A DNA stretch of 64,000 nucleotides from Plantactinospora endophytica (GCF_016862915.1 NZ_BONW01000004.1:248001-312000); one strand, 5' to 3'; shown: positions 26,684-35,481, numbered from the stretch's first letter. Numbers and translations are program-made. Notes: generated by a model not told the origin, from the letters alone.

Positions 26684-27639
26684 CGTGGCAGTCTCCGGAG
26701 CGGCTGTTGCTGCTGCTCGGCGTACTCGGGCTCGGCATCTGGTACGTCGTGCTGCAACGGCGCCGCAGCCGGTACGCCGTCCGCTTCACCAACCTGCGAC
26801 TGCTGGACCGGGTCGCCCCGGACCGGCCGTCCTGGCGCCGGCACGTGCCGGCCGGACTCTTCCTGGGCATGCTGGCGCTGCTGGTCGTCGGCTTCGCCCG
26901 GCCGGAGGCGGAGGTCCGGGTGCCCCGGGAACGGGCCACCGTGATGGTCGCGGTGGACGTCTCGACGTCGATGCTGGCCACCGACATCGAACCGGACCGG
27001 CTGGCGGCGGCGAAGTCGGCGGCGCACCGGTTCGCCGAGACGCTGCCGGACGAGTTCAACGTCGGACTGGTCGCCTTCGCCGGCAGTGCGGCGGTACTCG
27101 TGCCGCCCGGCACCGACCGTTCGGCGCTGCACTCCGGGATCAGGCGGCTCGCCGAGGGCAGCACCGGGGTGCAGGGCACCGCCATCGGGGAGGCGATCGG
27201 CACCTCCCTGGAGGCGATAAAGACCTTCGACGCGCAGGCCGCGAAGAACCCGCCGCCGGCCCGGATCGTGCTGCTCTCCGACGGGGCGAACACCTCCGGC
27301 CGCGATCCGCTGGCGGCGGCGGACGAGGCGGTGCAGGTGGGCGTACCGGTGCACACCATCTCGTTCGGCACCGCCTCGGGGTACGTCGCCCGGGGCGGCC
27401 GGCCGATCCGGGTACCGGTCGACGGCCAGACCCTGCGGGCGGTCGCCGAGCAGACCAAGGGCGGCTACCACGAGGCCGGTACCAGTGCCGAGCTGCGGGC
27501 CGTCTACGAGGACATCGGCACCTCGGTCGGGTACCGCACGGAGAAGCAGGACATCTCCGCCCGGTTCATCGGCATCGGGCTGCTGTTCGCCCTGGCGGCG
27601 GCGGGCGGCTCGATGGCCTGGTTCTCCCGGCTGCCGTAG
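26680..27639 (+). CDS. VWA domain membrane protein
   Basis: A 319-residue protein with an N-terminal TM (about 8-26), a second TM (about 58-73), an extracytoplasmic von Willebrand A domain with intact MIDAS (DVSTSM, later SDGANTSG) and a C-terminal TM (about 294-315). This BatA-like layout is standard for the third member of MoxR-DUF58-VWA operons, which are linked to envelope integrity and stress in other bacteria. The start overlaps the DUF58 stop. Its ligand is unknown. Confidence 0.92.
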   Translation: MTWQSPERLLLLLGVLGLGIWYVVLQRRRSRYAVRFTNLRLLDRVAPDRPSWRRHVPAGLFLGMLALLVVGFARPEAEVRVPRERATVMVAVDVSTSMLATDIEPDRLAAAKSAAHRFAETLPDEFNVGLVAFAGSAAVLVPPGTDRSALHSGIRRLAEGSTGVQGTAIGEAIGTSLEAIKTFDAQAAKNPPPARIVLLSDGANTSGRDPLAAADEAVQVGVPVHTISFGTASGYVARGGRPIRVPVDGQTLRAVAEQTKGGYHEAGTSAELRAVYEDIGTSVGYRTEKQDISARFIGIGLLFALAAAGGSMAWFSRLP

Positions 27640-27713
27640 GCCGGGCCGCCCGCCGGGGCGCGACCGGCAGCTACCTGCCCTGATCCGACGAGTGGACTGA
27701 CGAGGAGTGAGCT

Positions 27714-28589
27714 ATGGCAACGCAGACCGGGCTCGGCGAACCCCGCGGCCCATGGTTCATCTCACCGGAACTTGAACCGGACGGGCGCGGCGTGCCAGGC
27801 GTACCCGGTGAGGTGCTGGCGGCCGACCGGGCCACCCGGCGGCGGCGCGCGCTGCTCGCCGCGCTCGCGGTGGTCGCGCTCTCCATCGGTTCCGGCGGCC
27901 TGGCCGGCGGCTGGGTGGCCAGTCAGGAGACGTCGGGGGAGCGGGGCAAGGCGGCGCAGGCCGCGCTGCCGGCCGACCTGGTGGCCGCCGCCGCCCAGGT
28001 GGTGCCCGGGGTGGTGTCGGTGACGGTGGCCGGCGGGGACAAGTCGGCCAGCGGCTCCGGCTTCGCCATCGACGACATGCAGCACATCGTCACCAACGAC
28101 CACATCGTGGCCCGGGGCGGCGGCGGGGAGCCCGGCAGTGCGGTGATGGTGGAGACCTCGGACGGCCGGCAGTTCCCGGCCCGGCTCGTCGGCCGGGACT
28201 CCAGCAGCGACATCGCGGTGCTCCGGGTGCCGCCGTCGGCGGGGCTGACGGCGCTGCCGCTGGCCAAGCCCGGCGCCACCCGGGTCGGTGAGCCGGTGCT
28301 CGCGGTCGGTTCGCCGCTGGGGCTCGCCGGCACGGTGACCGCCGGGATCGTCAGCGCGCTGGACCGCCAGGTCAAGCTGGGCGACAATCGGCACAGCGCG
28401 GTGCAGACCGACGCCTCCATCAACCCCGGCAACTCGGGTGGTCCGCTGGTCAACGCCCGGGGCGAGGTGGTCGGGGTGAACACCGCGATCGCCACCATCG
28501 ACGGCAGCGGGTCGATCGGGATCGGCTTCGCCATCCCGATCGAACAGGTGCAGCAGACGGCGGACACCATCATCGGCAAGGGCGGCTGA
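27714..28589 (+). CDS. Membrane-anchored trypsin-like (HtrA-type) serine protease lacking PDZ
   Basis: The protein has 291 residues: a cytoplasmic N-terminus, one TM (about 45-69), then a complete chymotrypsin-fold protease domain with His130 (VTNDHIV), Asp166 (SSSDIAVL) and Ser241 (NPGNSGGPL). It stops directly after the protease domain; the C-terminal PDZ of HtrA/DegP-like proteins is absent. It should act on envelope proteins. The ATG at 27714 has GAGGAG upstream. Its position 74 bp after the VWA gene suggests a link with the MoxR operon, but it may have its own promoter. Confidence 0.92.
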   Translation: MATQTGLGEPRGPWFISPELEPDGRGVPGVPGEVLAADRATRRRRALLAALAVVALSIGSGGLAGGWVASQETSGERGKAAQAALPADLVAAAAQVVPGVVSVTVAGGDKSASGSGFAIDDMQHIVTNDHIVARGGGGEPGSAVMVETSDGRQFPARLVGRDSSSDIAVLRVPPSAGLTALPLAKPGATRVGEPVLAVGSPLGLAGTVTAGIVSALDRQVKLGDNRHSAVQTDASINPGNSGGPLVNARGEVVGVNTAIATIDGSGSIGIGFAIPIEQVQQTADTIIGKGG

Positions 28590-28606
28590 GCCGTACGGTT
28601 GACGCC

Positions 28607-29029
28607 ATGGCACCCCTGACCATCCGACCGGGACTCGTCATCCCGGAGGCGGAACTGAACTGGCGGTTCTCCCGGTCCAGCGGCCCGGGTGGGCAGGGCG
28701 TGAACACCACCGACTCGCGGGCCGAACTCTCCTTCGACCTGGCCAACTCGACCGCACTGCCGGAGCGGCTCAAGGCCCGGGCGCTGGACCGGCTGGCCGG
28801 CCGGCTCACCGACGGCGTACTCACCGTCTCGGCGTCGGAGCACCGGGCCCAGTTACGCAACCGGGAGGCGGCGCAGGCCCGGCTCGCCGCGCTGCTGGCC
28901 GACGCGATCGCGCCACCGCCGCCGCCGAGACGGGCGACGAAGCCGAGCCGGGGCGCGAAGGAGCGGCGGCTCGCCGAGAAGAAGCGCCGGGGCCAGCTCA
29001 AGCAGTCGCGGCGCCCGGACGTGGAATGA
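28607..29029 (+). CDS. arfB: Alternative ribosome-rescue factor ArfB (YaeJ-type hydrolase)
   Basis: ArfB releases peptides from ribosomes stalled without a stop codon. The 140 residues contain the release-factor motif SGPGGQGVNTTDSRAEL (GGQ 28-30), followed by the basic C-terminal tail (RRLAEKKRRGQLKQSRRP) that inserts in the mRNA channel. The length and tail distinguish it from true release factors. The ATG at 28607 lies 7 nt after TACGGT, so it is probably transcribed as a leaderless mRNA, independent of the protease gene 17 bp upstream. Confidence 0.92.
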   Translation: MAPLTIRPGLVIPEAELNWRFSRSSGPGGQGVNTTDSRAELSFDLANSTALPERLKARALDRLAGRLTDGVLTVSASEHRAQLRNREAAQARLAALLADAIAPPPPPRRATKPSRGAKERRLAEKKRRGQLKQSRRPDVE

Positions 29030-29081
29030 CGGTACGTGGAGCGGTGCGTCGCCCCCGGCCAGGTCTACCGCCGAGGTCGCC

Positions 29082-30119
29082 TCAGGAGGTCAGGGCGGTG
29101 AGTGCGAGGTCCACGTCGTGTTCGGTGGTGTAGAGGTGGAACGAGGCGCGTACCCGGCCCGCCCGGACCGCCGCCCGTACCCCGGCCGCCGCCAGCTTCT
29201 CCGCCGCACTGGGTACGTCGACGGTGACGATCGCGCTGTCCCGGGGCGGCTGGCCGAGGCCGGTCAGGAACCGGTTGGCCAGCCCGACGTTGTGCTCGCG
29301 GATCGCCGGCAGCCCCACCTCGGCGAGGAGTTCCAGGGCCGGTGCCGCGCCGACGAAGCAGAACCAGGCGGGGGAGAGGTCGAACCGGCGGGCGTCGTCG
29401 GCCAGGCGTAGCGGCGGGCCGTAGTAGGACGTGTGCGGGTCGGACCCGGCGTACCAGTTGGCGGCCAGCGGGGTGAGCCGGTCCCGCACCCGGGGACCGA
29501 GGACGCCGAACGCGGCTCCGCGTGGCGCCATCAGCCACTTGTACGCCCCGACCGCCACCACGTCCGCCCGGCCCGCGTCGAACGGCAGCCAGCCGCAGCC
29601 CTGGGTGGCGTCGACCACGACCAGTGCGTCGTACGCCTCGGCGGCGGCGAGGATCTCGTCGTACCGGGCGACGGTGCCGTCCGCCGACTGGACCAGGCTG
29701 AACGCGACGACGTCGGTGTCGGCGTCGACCGCCTCGGCGAGCCGGTCCTGCGGCACGGTGCGGACCCGTACGCCCCGCTCGGCGTGCGCCAGCCACGGGA
29801 AGAGGTTGGAGGTGAACTCGACCTCCGGCACCAGCACGGTGGCGCCGGCCGGCAGGGCCGCCCCGACCGGAGCGAGCAGTTGGGAGACGGTCGCCCCGAC
29901 GGTCACGTCCGACACCGGTACGCCGACCAGCCGGGCGAAGGCGGCCCGGGACCGGGCGGTCGAGTCGTCCCAGCCCTCCCAGGACGTACGCCCGGTGCGC
30001 CAGTCGGCGAGGGCGGCCTGGAGCGCCTCCCAGGCCGGGTCCGGCGGTAGCCCGTAGCTGGCGGTGTTCAGCCAGCCCGGCTCCGGCTTCCACAACTGCT
30101 GCGCACCTGCTAGATCCAC
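29082..30119 (-). CDS. Class V aminotransferase / cysteine desulfurase-like PLP enzyme
   Basis: A 345-residue fold-type I PLP protein. WLNTASYGLPP opens it; VGATVSQLLAPV, VVVDATQGCGWLPFD and the Schiff-base lysine in VVAVGAYKWLMAPRG follow, then ANWYAGSDP and a C-terminal VRASFHLYTTEHDVD. This pattern fits the class V group that includes isopenicillin-N-epimerase-like and kynureninase-like enzymes. The substrate is unknown, and there is no IscS-type catalytic Cys loop. The GTG start at 30119 is 6 nt after TACGCT (leaderless). It is divergent from a TetR regulator whose operator-like boxes lie between them. Confidence 0.85.
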   Translation of the reverse strand: MDLAGAQQLWKPEPGWLNTASYGLPPDPAWEALQAALADWRTGRTSWEGWDDSTARSRAAFARLVGVPVSDVTVGATVSQLLAPVGAALPAGATVLVPEVEFTSNLFPWLAHAERGVRVRTVPQDRLAEAVDADTDVVAFSLVQSADGTVARYDEILAAAEAYDALVVVDATQGCGWLPFDAGRADVVAVGAYKWLMAPRGAAFGVLGPRVRDRLTPLAANWYAGSDPHTSYYGPPLRLADDARRFDLSPAWFCFVGAAPALELLAEVGLPAIREHNVGLANRFLTGLGQPPRDSAIVTVDVPSAAEKLAAAGVRAAVRAGRVRASFHLYTTEHDVDLALTALTS

Positions 30120-30151
30120 TCGGCCAGCGTAGTACCGGGGTCCAGCAGTGG

Positions 30152-30212
30152 TGTAACGACGATTACATCCCGGCGGTAGCGACGCTACGACAAAGGTGTT
30201 ATCGTCGTTTAC
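30152..30212. promoter_or_regulatory. Two TetR operator-like palindromic boxes
   Basis: TGTAACGACGATTACA (30152-30167) is a near-palindrome. TGTTATCGTCGTTTAC (30197-30212) carries the same AACGACGAT core in inverted orientation. The second box covers the tetR -10-like TATCGT (30200-30205) and abuts its GTG start; the first lies just upstream of the aminotransferase promoter. This suggests autorepression and control of both genes. Confidence 0.6.
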
Positions 30213-30929
30213 GTGGATACGAGAACACGGATACTGCACGCCGCGGCGGACCTGCTGGCCCGGTCCCCGGAGGCCGACGTCTCGACCCGGGCGGTCTGCG
30301 AGGCGGCCGGGGTCGGTGCCCCCGTGCTCTACCGGCAGTTCGGCGACAAGGAGGGCCTGCTCGCGGCGGTGGTCGACTTCGGCTTCGAGCAGTACCTGGC
30401 CGGCAAGCGGGCGGCGGTCCCCTCCGACGACCCGGTCCGGGACCTGCGCGACGGCTGGGACAACCACGTCGCCTTCGCGCTGGAGAACCCGAACTTCTAC
30501 CGACTGATGTACTCGCCGGGCCTGTCCACCCCGCCGGCCGCCGCCACCGAGGCGCACCAGTTGCTGCTGGCCGTACTCGAACGCTGCGCCGCGGCCGGCC
30601 GACTCCGGGTCACCCCGCAGTTGGCGGCCCAGATGGTGATGCCGGCGAACGCCGGTGTGGCCCTGCTGCTGATCACCCGCCCGACCGTCTACACCGACGC
30701 CGCCCAGGTCTCCACCCGGGTACGCGAGGCGGTCGTCACCGCCGTCGTCACCCCGCAGGCGCCGGCCCGGCCGGACCGCGCCGTCGTACCCGGCGGCGAG
30801 GTCGCGGTGGCCGCCGCCAATCTCGGTGCCCTGCTGTCGACCCTCTCGGACAGTCCACTCTCGACGGCCGAAACCGGTCTGCTGCTGGAGTGGCTGACCC
30901 GCCTCGCCGACCGCCCGACCACCGGCTGA
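30213..30929 (+). CDS. TetR-family transcriptional regulator
   Basis: A 238-residue regulator. The N-terminal helix-turn-helix reads RILHAAADLLARSPEADVSTRAVCEAAGVGAPVLYRQFGDKEGLLAAVV. The C-terminal domain (FALENPNFYRLMYSPGL) is of the type that binds small hydrophobic ligands. The start GTG at 30213 sits 7 nt after TATCGT (leaderless), inside an operator-like box. It is followed 39 bp later by an SDR gene, which is probably co-transcribed and regulated by it. The effector is unknown. Confidence 0.92.
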   Translation: MDTRTRILHAAADLLARSPEADVSTRAVCEAAGVGAPVLYRQFGDKEGLLAAVVDFGFEQYLAGKRAAVPSDDPVRDLRDGWDNHVAFALENPNFYRLMYSPGLSTPPAAATEAHQLLLAVLERCAAAGRLRVTPQLAAQMVMPANAGVALLLITRPTVYTDAAQVSTRVREAVVTAVVTPQAPARPDRAVVPGGEVAVAAANLGALLSTLSDSPLSTAETGLLLEWLTRLADRPTTG

Positions 30930-30968
30930 CCCCTCCCGGAACCCCTCGGAGAAGCAAGGAGAAGAACA

Positions 30969-31727
30969 GTGTCCACCCCGAACACCCCTGACACCCCGAA
31001 CACCCGTACCGCCGTGGTCACCGGTGGCTCGCGCGGCATCGGCCGCCGGGTCGTCACCCGGCTGGCCGCCGACGGTCTCGCCGTGGTCGTCGGCTACGCC
31101 GGCAACCAGGTCGAGGCCGAGGCCGCCGTCAAGGAGGTCGAGGCGATCGGCGGGCGGGCGATCGCCGTACGGGCCGACGTGGCCGACGAGCACGCGATGG
31201 CCGCGCTCTTCGACACCGCCGAGCAGACCTTCGGTGGCGTCGACGTCGTCGTGCACGCGGCTGCCCGGATGCCGCTGGCGCCGCTGGCCGAACTCGACCT
31301 GGCCGACCTGGACGACCTGCACCGGACCAACATCCGGGGCACCTTCGTCGTCGACCAGCAGGCGGTACGCCGGCTCCGCCCCGGCGGCGCACTGGTCAAC
31401 TTCTCCTCCTCGGTGGTCGGTCTCGCCTTCCCGAACTACAGCGCCTACGCCGCCAGCAAGGGCGCGGTCGAGGCGATGACCCTGGTGCTGGCCCGGGAGA
31501 TGCGCGGCCGGGACGTCACGGTCAACGTCGTCGCACCCGGCCCGACCGCCACCGACCTGTTCCTCGGGGCCAACGACGAGCAGCGGGTCGCCCAGTTGGC
31601 GGCCCAGCCGCCGCTGCAACGGCTCGGCACCCCCGACGACATCGCCGAGGTGGTGGCCTTCCTGGCCAGCCCGGCCGGGCACTGGGTCAACGGCCAGGTG
31701 CTGCGGGCCAACGGCGGCATCATCTGA
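30969..31727 (+). CDS. Short-chain dehydrogenase/reductase (3-oxoacyl reductase-like)
   Basis: A 252-residue classical SDR: the cofactor motif TGGSRGIG near residue 18, a GYAGN segment typical of NADPH-preferring members, catalytic Ser in NFSSSVVG, and the YAASKGA Tyr/Lys motif. It would reduce a ketone or oxidise an alcohol of unknown identity. The start is GTG 30969 with GGAGAAG upstream. It lies directly downstream of the TetR gene, so it is the likely regulated enzyme, perhaps in detoxification. Confidence 0.93.
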   Translation: MSTPNTPDTPNTRTAVVTGGSRGIGRRVVTRLAADGLAVVVGYAGNQVEAEAAVKEVEAIGGRAIAVRADVADEHAMAALFDTAEQTFGGVDVVVHAAARMPLAPLAELDLADLDDLHRTNIRGTFVVDQQAVRRLRPGGALVNFSSSVVGLAFPNYSAYAASKGAVEAMTLVLAREMRGRDVTVNVVAPGPTATDLFLGANDEQRVAQLAAQPPLQRLGTPDDIAEVVAFLASPAGHWVNGQVLRANGGII

Positions 31728-31752
31728 GCCGGGTCCGCCACCACCCCGTCCG

Positions 31753-32634
31753 TCAGCCGGGCACGGCTGCCGCCAGCGCGGCGAGCAGCCGGGAACGGAG
31801 CGGGGCGGCCCGGTCGGCGAAGCCGCGCTGCGCGGCGGCGTACTCGGCGCGGCCCTCCGGGGTCTCCACCCGGACCGGCGGATGACCGAGTGCGGCCAGG
31901 TCGTACGGGCTGGCCCGCATGTCCAGGGTACGGATCTCCCGGGCCAGCGCGAACGCGTCGGCGACCAGTTCGCTCGGCACCAGCGGAGAGAGCTTGTAGG
32001 CCCACTTGTAGAGGTCCATGTTCGCGTGCAGACAGCCCGGCTGCTCGTTGTCGTGCTGCGTCTCCCGGGTCGGGGCGAGCAGGTTCAGTGGCCGGGCCGG
32101 CGCGGTGAAGAACCGGTACGCGTCGAAGTGGCTGCACCGGATCCGGTTGTCCTCCACCACCCGGGCGGTCTGCTCGGGGTCCAGCCGCAGCGGCCAGGCG
32201 TCGTGCCGTACCTCCGCCTGGGTCTGCCGGTAGACCATGGCCCACTCGTGCATCCCGAAGCAGCCGAACTGACCGGCCCGGCCGGCGGTACGGGTCAGCA
32301 GGGTGCGGATCCACTCGACGGAGTCGCCCCGGCGCGCGCGTACCGCCTCGGTGTCGAGGGTGAGGCCGGGGTCCTCGACGCGGTAGTCCCGACCGAACTC
32401 GGCCGGTTCGGCGTCCCGCAGCACCACGCCCGCGCCCGGGTGCCAGCGGCGGAGCTGGGCCGGCCGGTGCGAGTAGTAGGTGAAGAGGAAGTCCTGCACC
32501 GGATGCCGGGTGCCGGTGCCGCGCCGGGCCAGGTGCGGCGCCAGCCACTCGTCCACCCGCTCCTGGTGGGCCTGCCGCCGGGCGCGCCAGTCCGCCGCGT
32601 CGAGCACGACGGTACGGGCGAGGGCGGCGGTCAC
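31753..32634 (-). CDS. Conserved hypothetical protein (often labelled 3-methyladenine DNA glycosylase)
   Basis: A 293-residue soluble protein. Conserved-looking segments are HPVQDFLFTYYSHRPAQLRRWHPG, GCFGMHEWAMVYRQ, CSHFDAYRFFTAPARPLN, QPGCLHANMDLYKWAYKLSP and REIRTLDMRASPYDL. Related actinobacterial proteins often carry the name '3-methyladenine DNA glycosylase', but I see no helix-hairpin-helix or AAG-type catalytic pattern to justify that. The many His, Asp and Cys in the conserved blocks suggest a metal-dependent enzyme; this is inference. The start is GTG 32634. It is convergent with the SDR gene. Confidence 0.75.
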   Translation of the reverse strand: MTAALARTVVLDAADWRARRQAHQERVDEWLAPHLARRGTGTRHPVQDFLFTYYSHRPAQLRRWHPGAGVVLRDAEPAEFGRDYRVEDPGLTLDTEAVRARRGDSVEWIRTLLTRTAGRAGQFGCFGMHEWAMVYRQTQAEVRHDAWPLRLDPEQTARVVEDNRIRCSHFDAYRFFTAPARPLNLLAPTRETQHDNEQPGCLHANMDLYKWAYKLSPLVPSELVADAFALAREIRTLDMRASPYDLAALGHPPVRVETPEGRAEYAAAQRGFADRAAPLRSRLLAALAAAVPG

Positions 32635-32708
32635 CGCTCCAGGGTACGGCGCCGCCGTGCCGACCCCGCCGAGGCGCTGCGGTCACCCCGGGGCGGCGGG
32701 TCGGCGGG

Positions 32709-34529
32709 CTAGTGCGGCACGTCGACGCTGACCCCGGCGGAGAAGACCGCGCTGCGCAACTCGATCCGGGTCGGTTCCGCCGCACCGGTCGAGGCGAACA
32801 CCAGCGGCATGATCAGGCGTTGGCCGGCCGGTACCGGTTCGGCGAACGGGTCCTTCCCGGCGTTGGCGACCTGGGTCGCCGTTACGTCGGCACCGACCCA
32901 GTCCCCGCTGGGCAGGTACGCCCGTTGCAGGGTGCCGTGCCACTGCTGGCTCTTGTCGGTCAGGTTGCGTACCCCGAGGATCGCCTGGCAGCCGCCGGGT
33001 GCCGGCGGGCACGCCAACCGGTAGACGGTGAACTCGAAGGCGCTCTCCCGCAGGCTCGTGCCGACCGGCCCGGCCACGGTCTTGCCCACCCACGCCCCGC
33101 TCGACGGCTGCCGGTCGGCGTTGATCGCGCTCACCTGGCTCGACCCGGTCCACGCGGTGAGCGCGGCCAGTGCGGCGGCCAGCAGGGCTGCGGTGCCGAC
33201 CGTGAGCCAGGCCGGCGGCCGGGGGCGGCGTCGGGGCGGCCGGTAGGTGGTGGCCGGATGTGGCGCGGGGCGGGCCCGACCGACCGCCGGGGACAGCTCC
33301 TCGGCGCTCGGCTCCGGCAACTGCTCCGGTACGTCGGGTTCGGCCGGCTCGTCGGGCTCCGGCGCGGGTGTCCGGGGCGGTACGGGCGCCTGGCCGACGT
33401 ACCGGGCGCCGCCGGCGATGCCCACCAGACCACCCGCCTCGACACCGTCCGCCTCGACACCATCCACTTCGACCGGTTCCATCCCCGCCGCGTCGGCCGG
33501 TTCGTCGGGGCGGGCCAGGCCACCCTCCCTGAGCAGCCCTCCGCCCTCCGCACCCCGGGCCTGGTACCCGACCGGAGTGGCGCCGGTGGCGGGAGCGGCC
33601 CCGGTGGCCGGGGCGTCGGGCCTCGTCGAGGCGGCCTGCTCCGCCGCGCCGCCGATCCGGCGATGGCCGGTGGCCAGCCGTACGCTCTCCGGTACCGGGA
33701 TCTTGTGGTCTCCGCGTACCCGGGCCCGGGCCCGGGCGATCGGACTGCCGGACCTGCGTACCCGCCGGGCCGCCGCCTCGGCCTGCTTCTCGGCGGCACG
33801 CTGCTCCGCCGCACGCCGCTTCGCGGCCCGTTTCGCCGCCCGCCTGTCGGTGTCGCCCACCGGCGTGCTGTTGACCCGGTTCGCGGCCCGCCGTCGGCGC
33901 AGCCGGCGCCACCAGAGCGCGCCACCGCCGGCCGCGAGCAGCACCAGCGCCGCGATCGCGGTACCCAGCAGCGGGGCCCGGCGCCACCACGGCGGAGCGG
34001 TCGCCGCCTCGGCCTGTACCGGGTCGTCCGGGCCGGGGGCAGCAGCGGCTGCCTTCGTCCGGTCCCAGGTCGCGGTGGCGCAGTCGTACGGCATGTTGCC
34101 GCCCGCGACGAAGGCGCAGGCCGGGGCGGTGACGTTCGTCCCGGACGGCGGCGGTACGAGGGTCGTGCTCAGCAGCGCGGCGCTGCGGGCACCGAGCTGG
34201 ACCTGCCAGACCACCTCGGTACCGAGCTGCCCCGGCATGGTGCCGGGCGCGCTGGCCGCGCCACCCTGGCTGATCATCGACGGGGTGGTACCCGGTGGCA
34301 GCTCCTGCCGGACGGTCGTCTTCACCATGCCGTCGGTACCGTTGCGCACCCGGATGTCGTAGCGGGGCGCGGGATTGCCGGAGCTGGTCATCGCGACGGT
34401 GATCAGCGGACCGGTGGTCGGTACGGGGGCGCCGGCCGCCTGGCCGGGTGCTACGGGCGCAACGGCGGCCAGCAGGCAACCCCCGATCACCGCCCCCGCC
34501 GCACGTAGTCGGATCGATGCAGGCATCAC
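32709..34529 (-). CDS. Two-TM envelope protein with charged cytoplasmic loop
   Basis: The 606-residue architecture is unusual. A signal peptide leads to an extracytoplasmic domain (about 35-180, two Cys). A TM at about 190-208 follows. Next is a long cytoplasmic region, first strongly basic (RRAAKRAAKRRAAEQRAAEKQAEAAARR), then acidic and Pro-rich (about 300-430). A second TM (about 445-465) precedes an extracytoplasmic C-terminal beta domain resembling DUF4352 (ESAFEFTVYRLACPP, ILGVRNLTDKSQQW). GTG 34529 is 7 nt after GGAGG; ATG 34526 is the alternative. It may link both faces of the membrane. The function is unknown. Confidence 0.75.
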   Translation of the reverse strand: MMPASIRLRAAGAVIGGCLLAAVAPVAPGQAAGAPVPTTGPLITVAMTSSGNPAPRYDIRVRNGTDGMVKTTVRQELPPGTTPSMISQGGAASAPGTMPGQLGTEVVWQVQLGARSAALLSTTLVPPPSGTNVTAPACAFVAGGNMPYDCATATWDRTKAAAAAPGPDDPVQAEAATAPPWWRRAPLLGTAIAALVLLAAGGGALWWRRLRRRRAANRVNSTPVGDTDRRAAKRAAKRRAAEQRAAEKQAEAAARRVRRSGSPIARARARVRGDHKIPVPESVRLATGHRRIGGAAEQAASTRPDAPATGAAPATGATPVGYQARGAEGGGLLREGGLARPDEPADAAGMEPVEVDGVEADGVEAGGLVGIAGGARYVGQAPVPPRTPAPEPDEPAEPDVPEQLPEPSAEELSPAVGRARPAPHPATTYRPPRRRPRPPAWLTVGTAALLAAALAALTAWTGSSQVSAINADRQPSSGAWVGKTVAGPVGTSLRESAFEFTVYRLACPPAPGGCQAILGVRNLTDKSQQWHGTLQRAYLPSGDWVGADVTATQVANAGKDPFAEPVPAGQRLIMPLVFASTGAAEPTRIELRSAVFSAGVSVDVPH

Positions 34530-34677
34530 GAAGTGTCCTCCCGACCCGACGCTAAGCCGGACGGGTGGCCGGCCGACGGGGAAGGATCGAACGCCTGCCG
34601 GCGGCCTCGGCGCCGGGGTATCGTGCCCCGCCGCAGGCCGCGCCGGCAGCCGCCGCCGGTGGGGATAGATTGGCGGC

Positions 34678-35481
34678 GTGCGTATCGCTCGTTTCGCTCA
34701 TGCAAAGGGAATGTCGTTCGGCGTCGTCGAGGGTGACCCGGAGGCCGGTCCCGAGGGGCTGACGGTGGCCGAGATCGAGGGCCACCCGTTCGGCGAGATC
34801 CGGTTCACCACCGCCCGGTGGGCGCTGGCGGACGTCCGGCTGCTCTCACCCATCCTGCCGAGCAAGGTGGTGTGTGTCGGCCGCAACTACGCCGAGCACG
34901 CCGCCGAACTCGGCAACGACGTACCGGCCGAGCCGCTGCTCTTCCTCAAGCCGTCCACCTCGGTGATCGGCCCCCGGGACGCGATCCGGCTGCCGGCCCA
35001 GTCCAAGCGGGTCGAGCACGAGGCCGAACTGGCCGTGGTGATCGGGCCGCCCGGTGCGCGCCGGGCCGACCGGGCCGCCGCCGCCCAGGCGATCTTCGGC
35101 TACACCTGTGCCAACGACGTGACCGCGCGGGACCTGCAACGTTCGGACGGCCAGTGGACCCGGGCCAAGGGCTTCGACTCGTTCTGCCCGCTCGGCCCGT
35201 GGATCTCGACCGGGCTGGACGTCAGCGACGTCGAGGTCCGCTGCGAGGTGGGCCGGGGCACGGACGAGCCGGAGGTACGCCAGCTCGGCCGGACCAGGGA
35301 CATGGTCTTCGACGTTCCGACCCTGGTGTCCTACGTCTCACACGTGATGACGCTGCTCCCCGGCGACGTGGTGCTGACCGGTACCCCGGCCGGGGTTAGC
35401 CCGATCGTCGACGGGGATACCGTCACCGTCCGCGTCGGCGGTATCGGCGACCTGTCGAATCCGGTGGTGACCCTCGACTGA
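34678..35481 (+). CDS. Fumarylacetoacetate hydrolase (FAH) family protein
   Basis: A 267-residue protein with the FAH fold: SKVVCVGRNYAEHAAELGN, LFLKPSTSVIGP, metal-binding EHEAELAVVIG, GYTCANDVTARDLQ, KGFDSFCPLGPW and GDVVLTGTPAGVSPI. Members act as 2-hydroxyhepta-2,4-diene-1,7-dioate isomerases, acylpyruvate hydrolases or oxaloacetate tautomerases and decarboxylases; the sequence does not say which. The start GTG at 34678 lies 6 nt after TAGATT (leaderless). It stands alone before two tRNA genes; in many actinobacteria this FAH gene precedes gltX. Confidence 0.9.
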   Translation: MRIARFAHAKGMSFGVVEGDPEAGPEGLTVAEIEGHPFGEIRFTTARWALADVRLLSPILPSKVVCVGRNYAEHAAELGNDVPAEPLLFLKPSTSVIGPRDAIRLPAQSKRVEHEAELAVVIGPPGARRADRAAAAQAIFGYTCANDVTARDLQRSDGQWTRAKGFDSFCPLGPWISTGLDVSDVEVRCEVGRGTDEPEVRQLGRTRDMVFDVPTLVSYVSHVMTLLPGDVVLTGTPAGVSPIVDGDTVTVRVGGIGDLSNPVVTLD

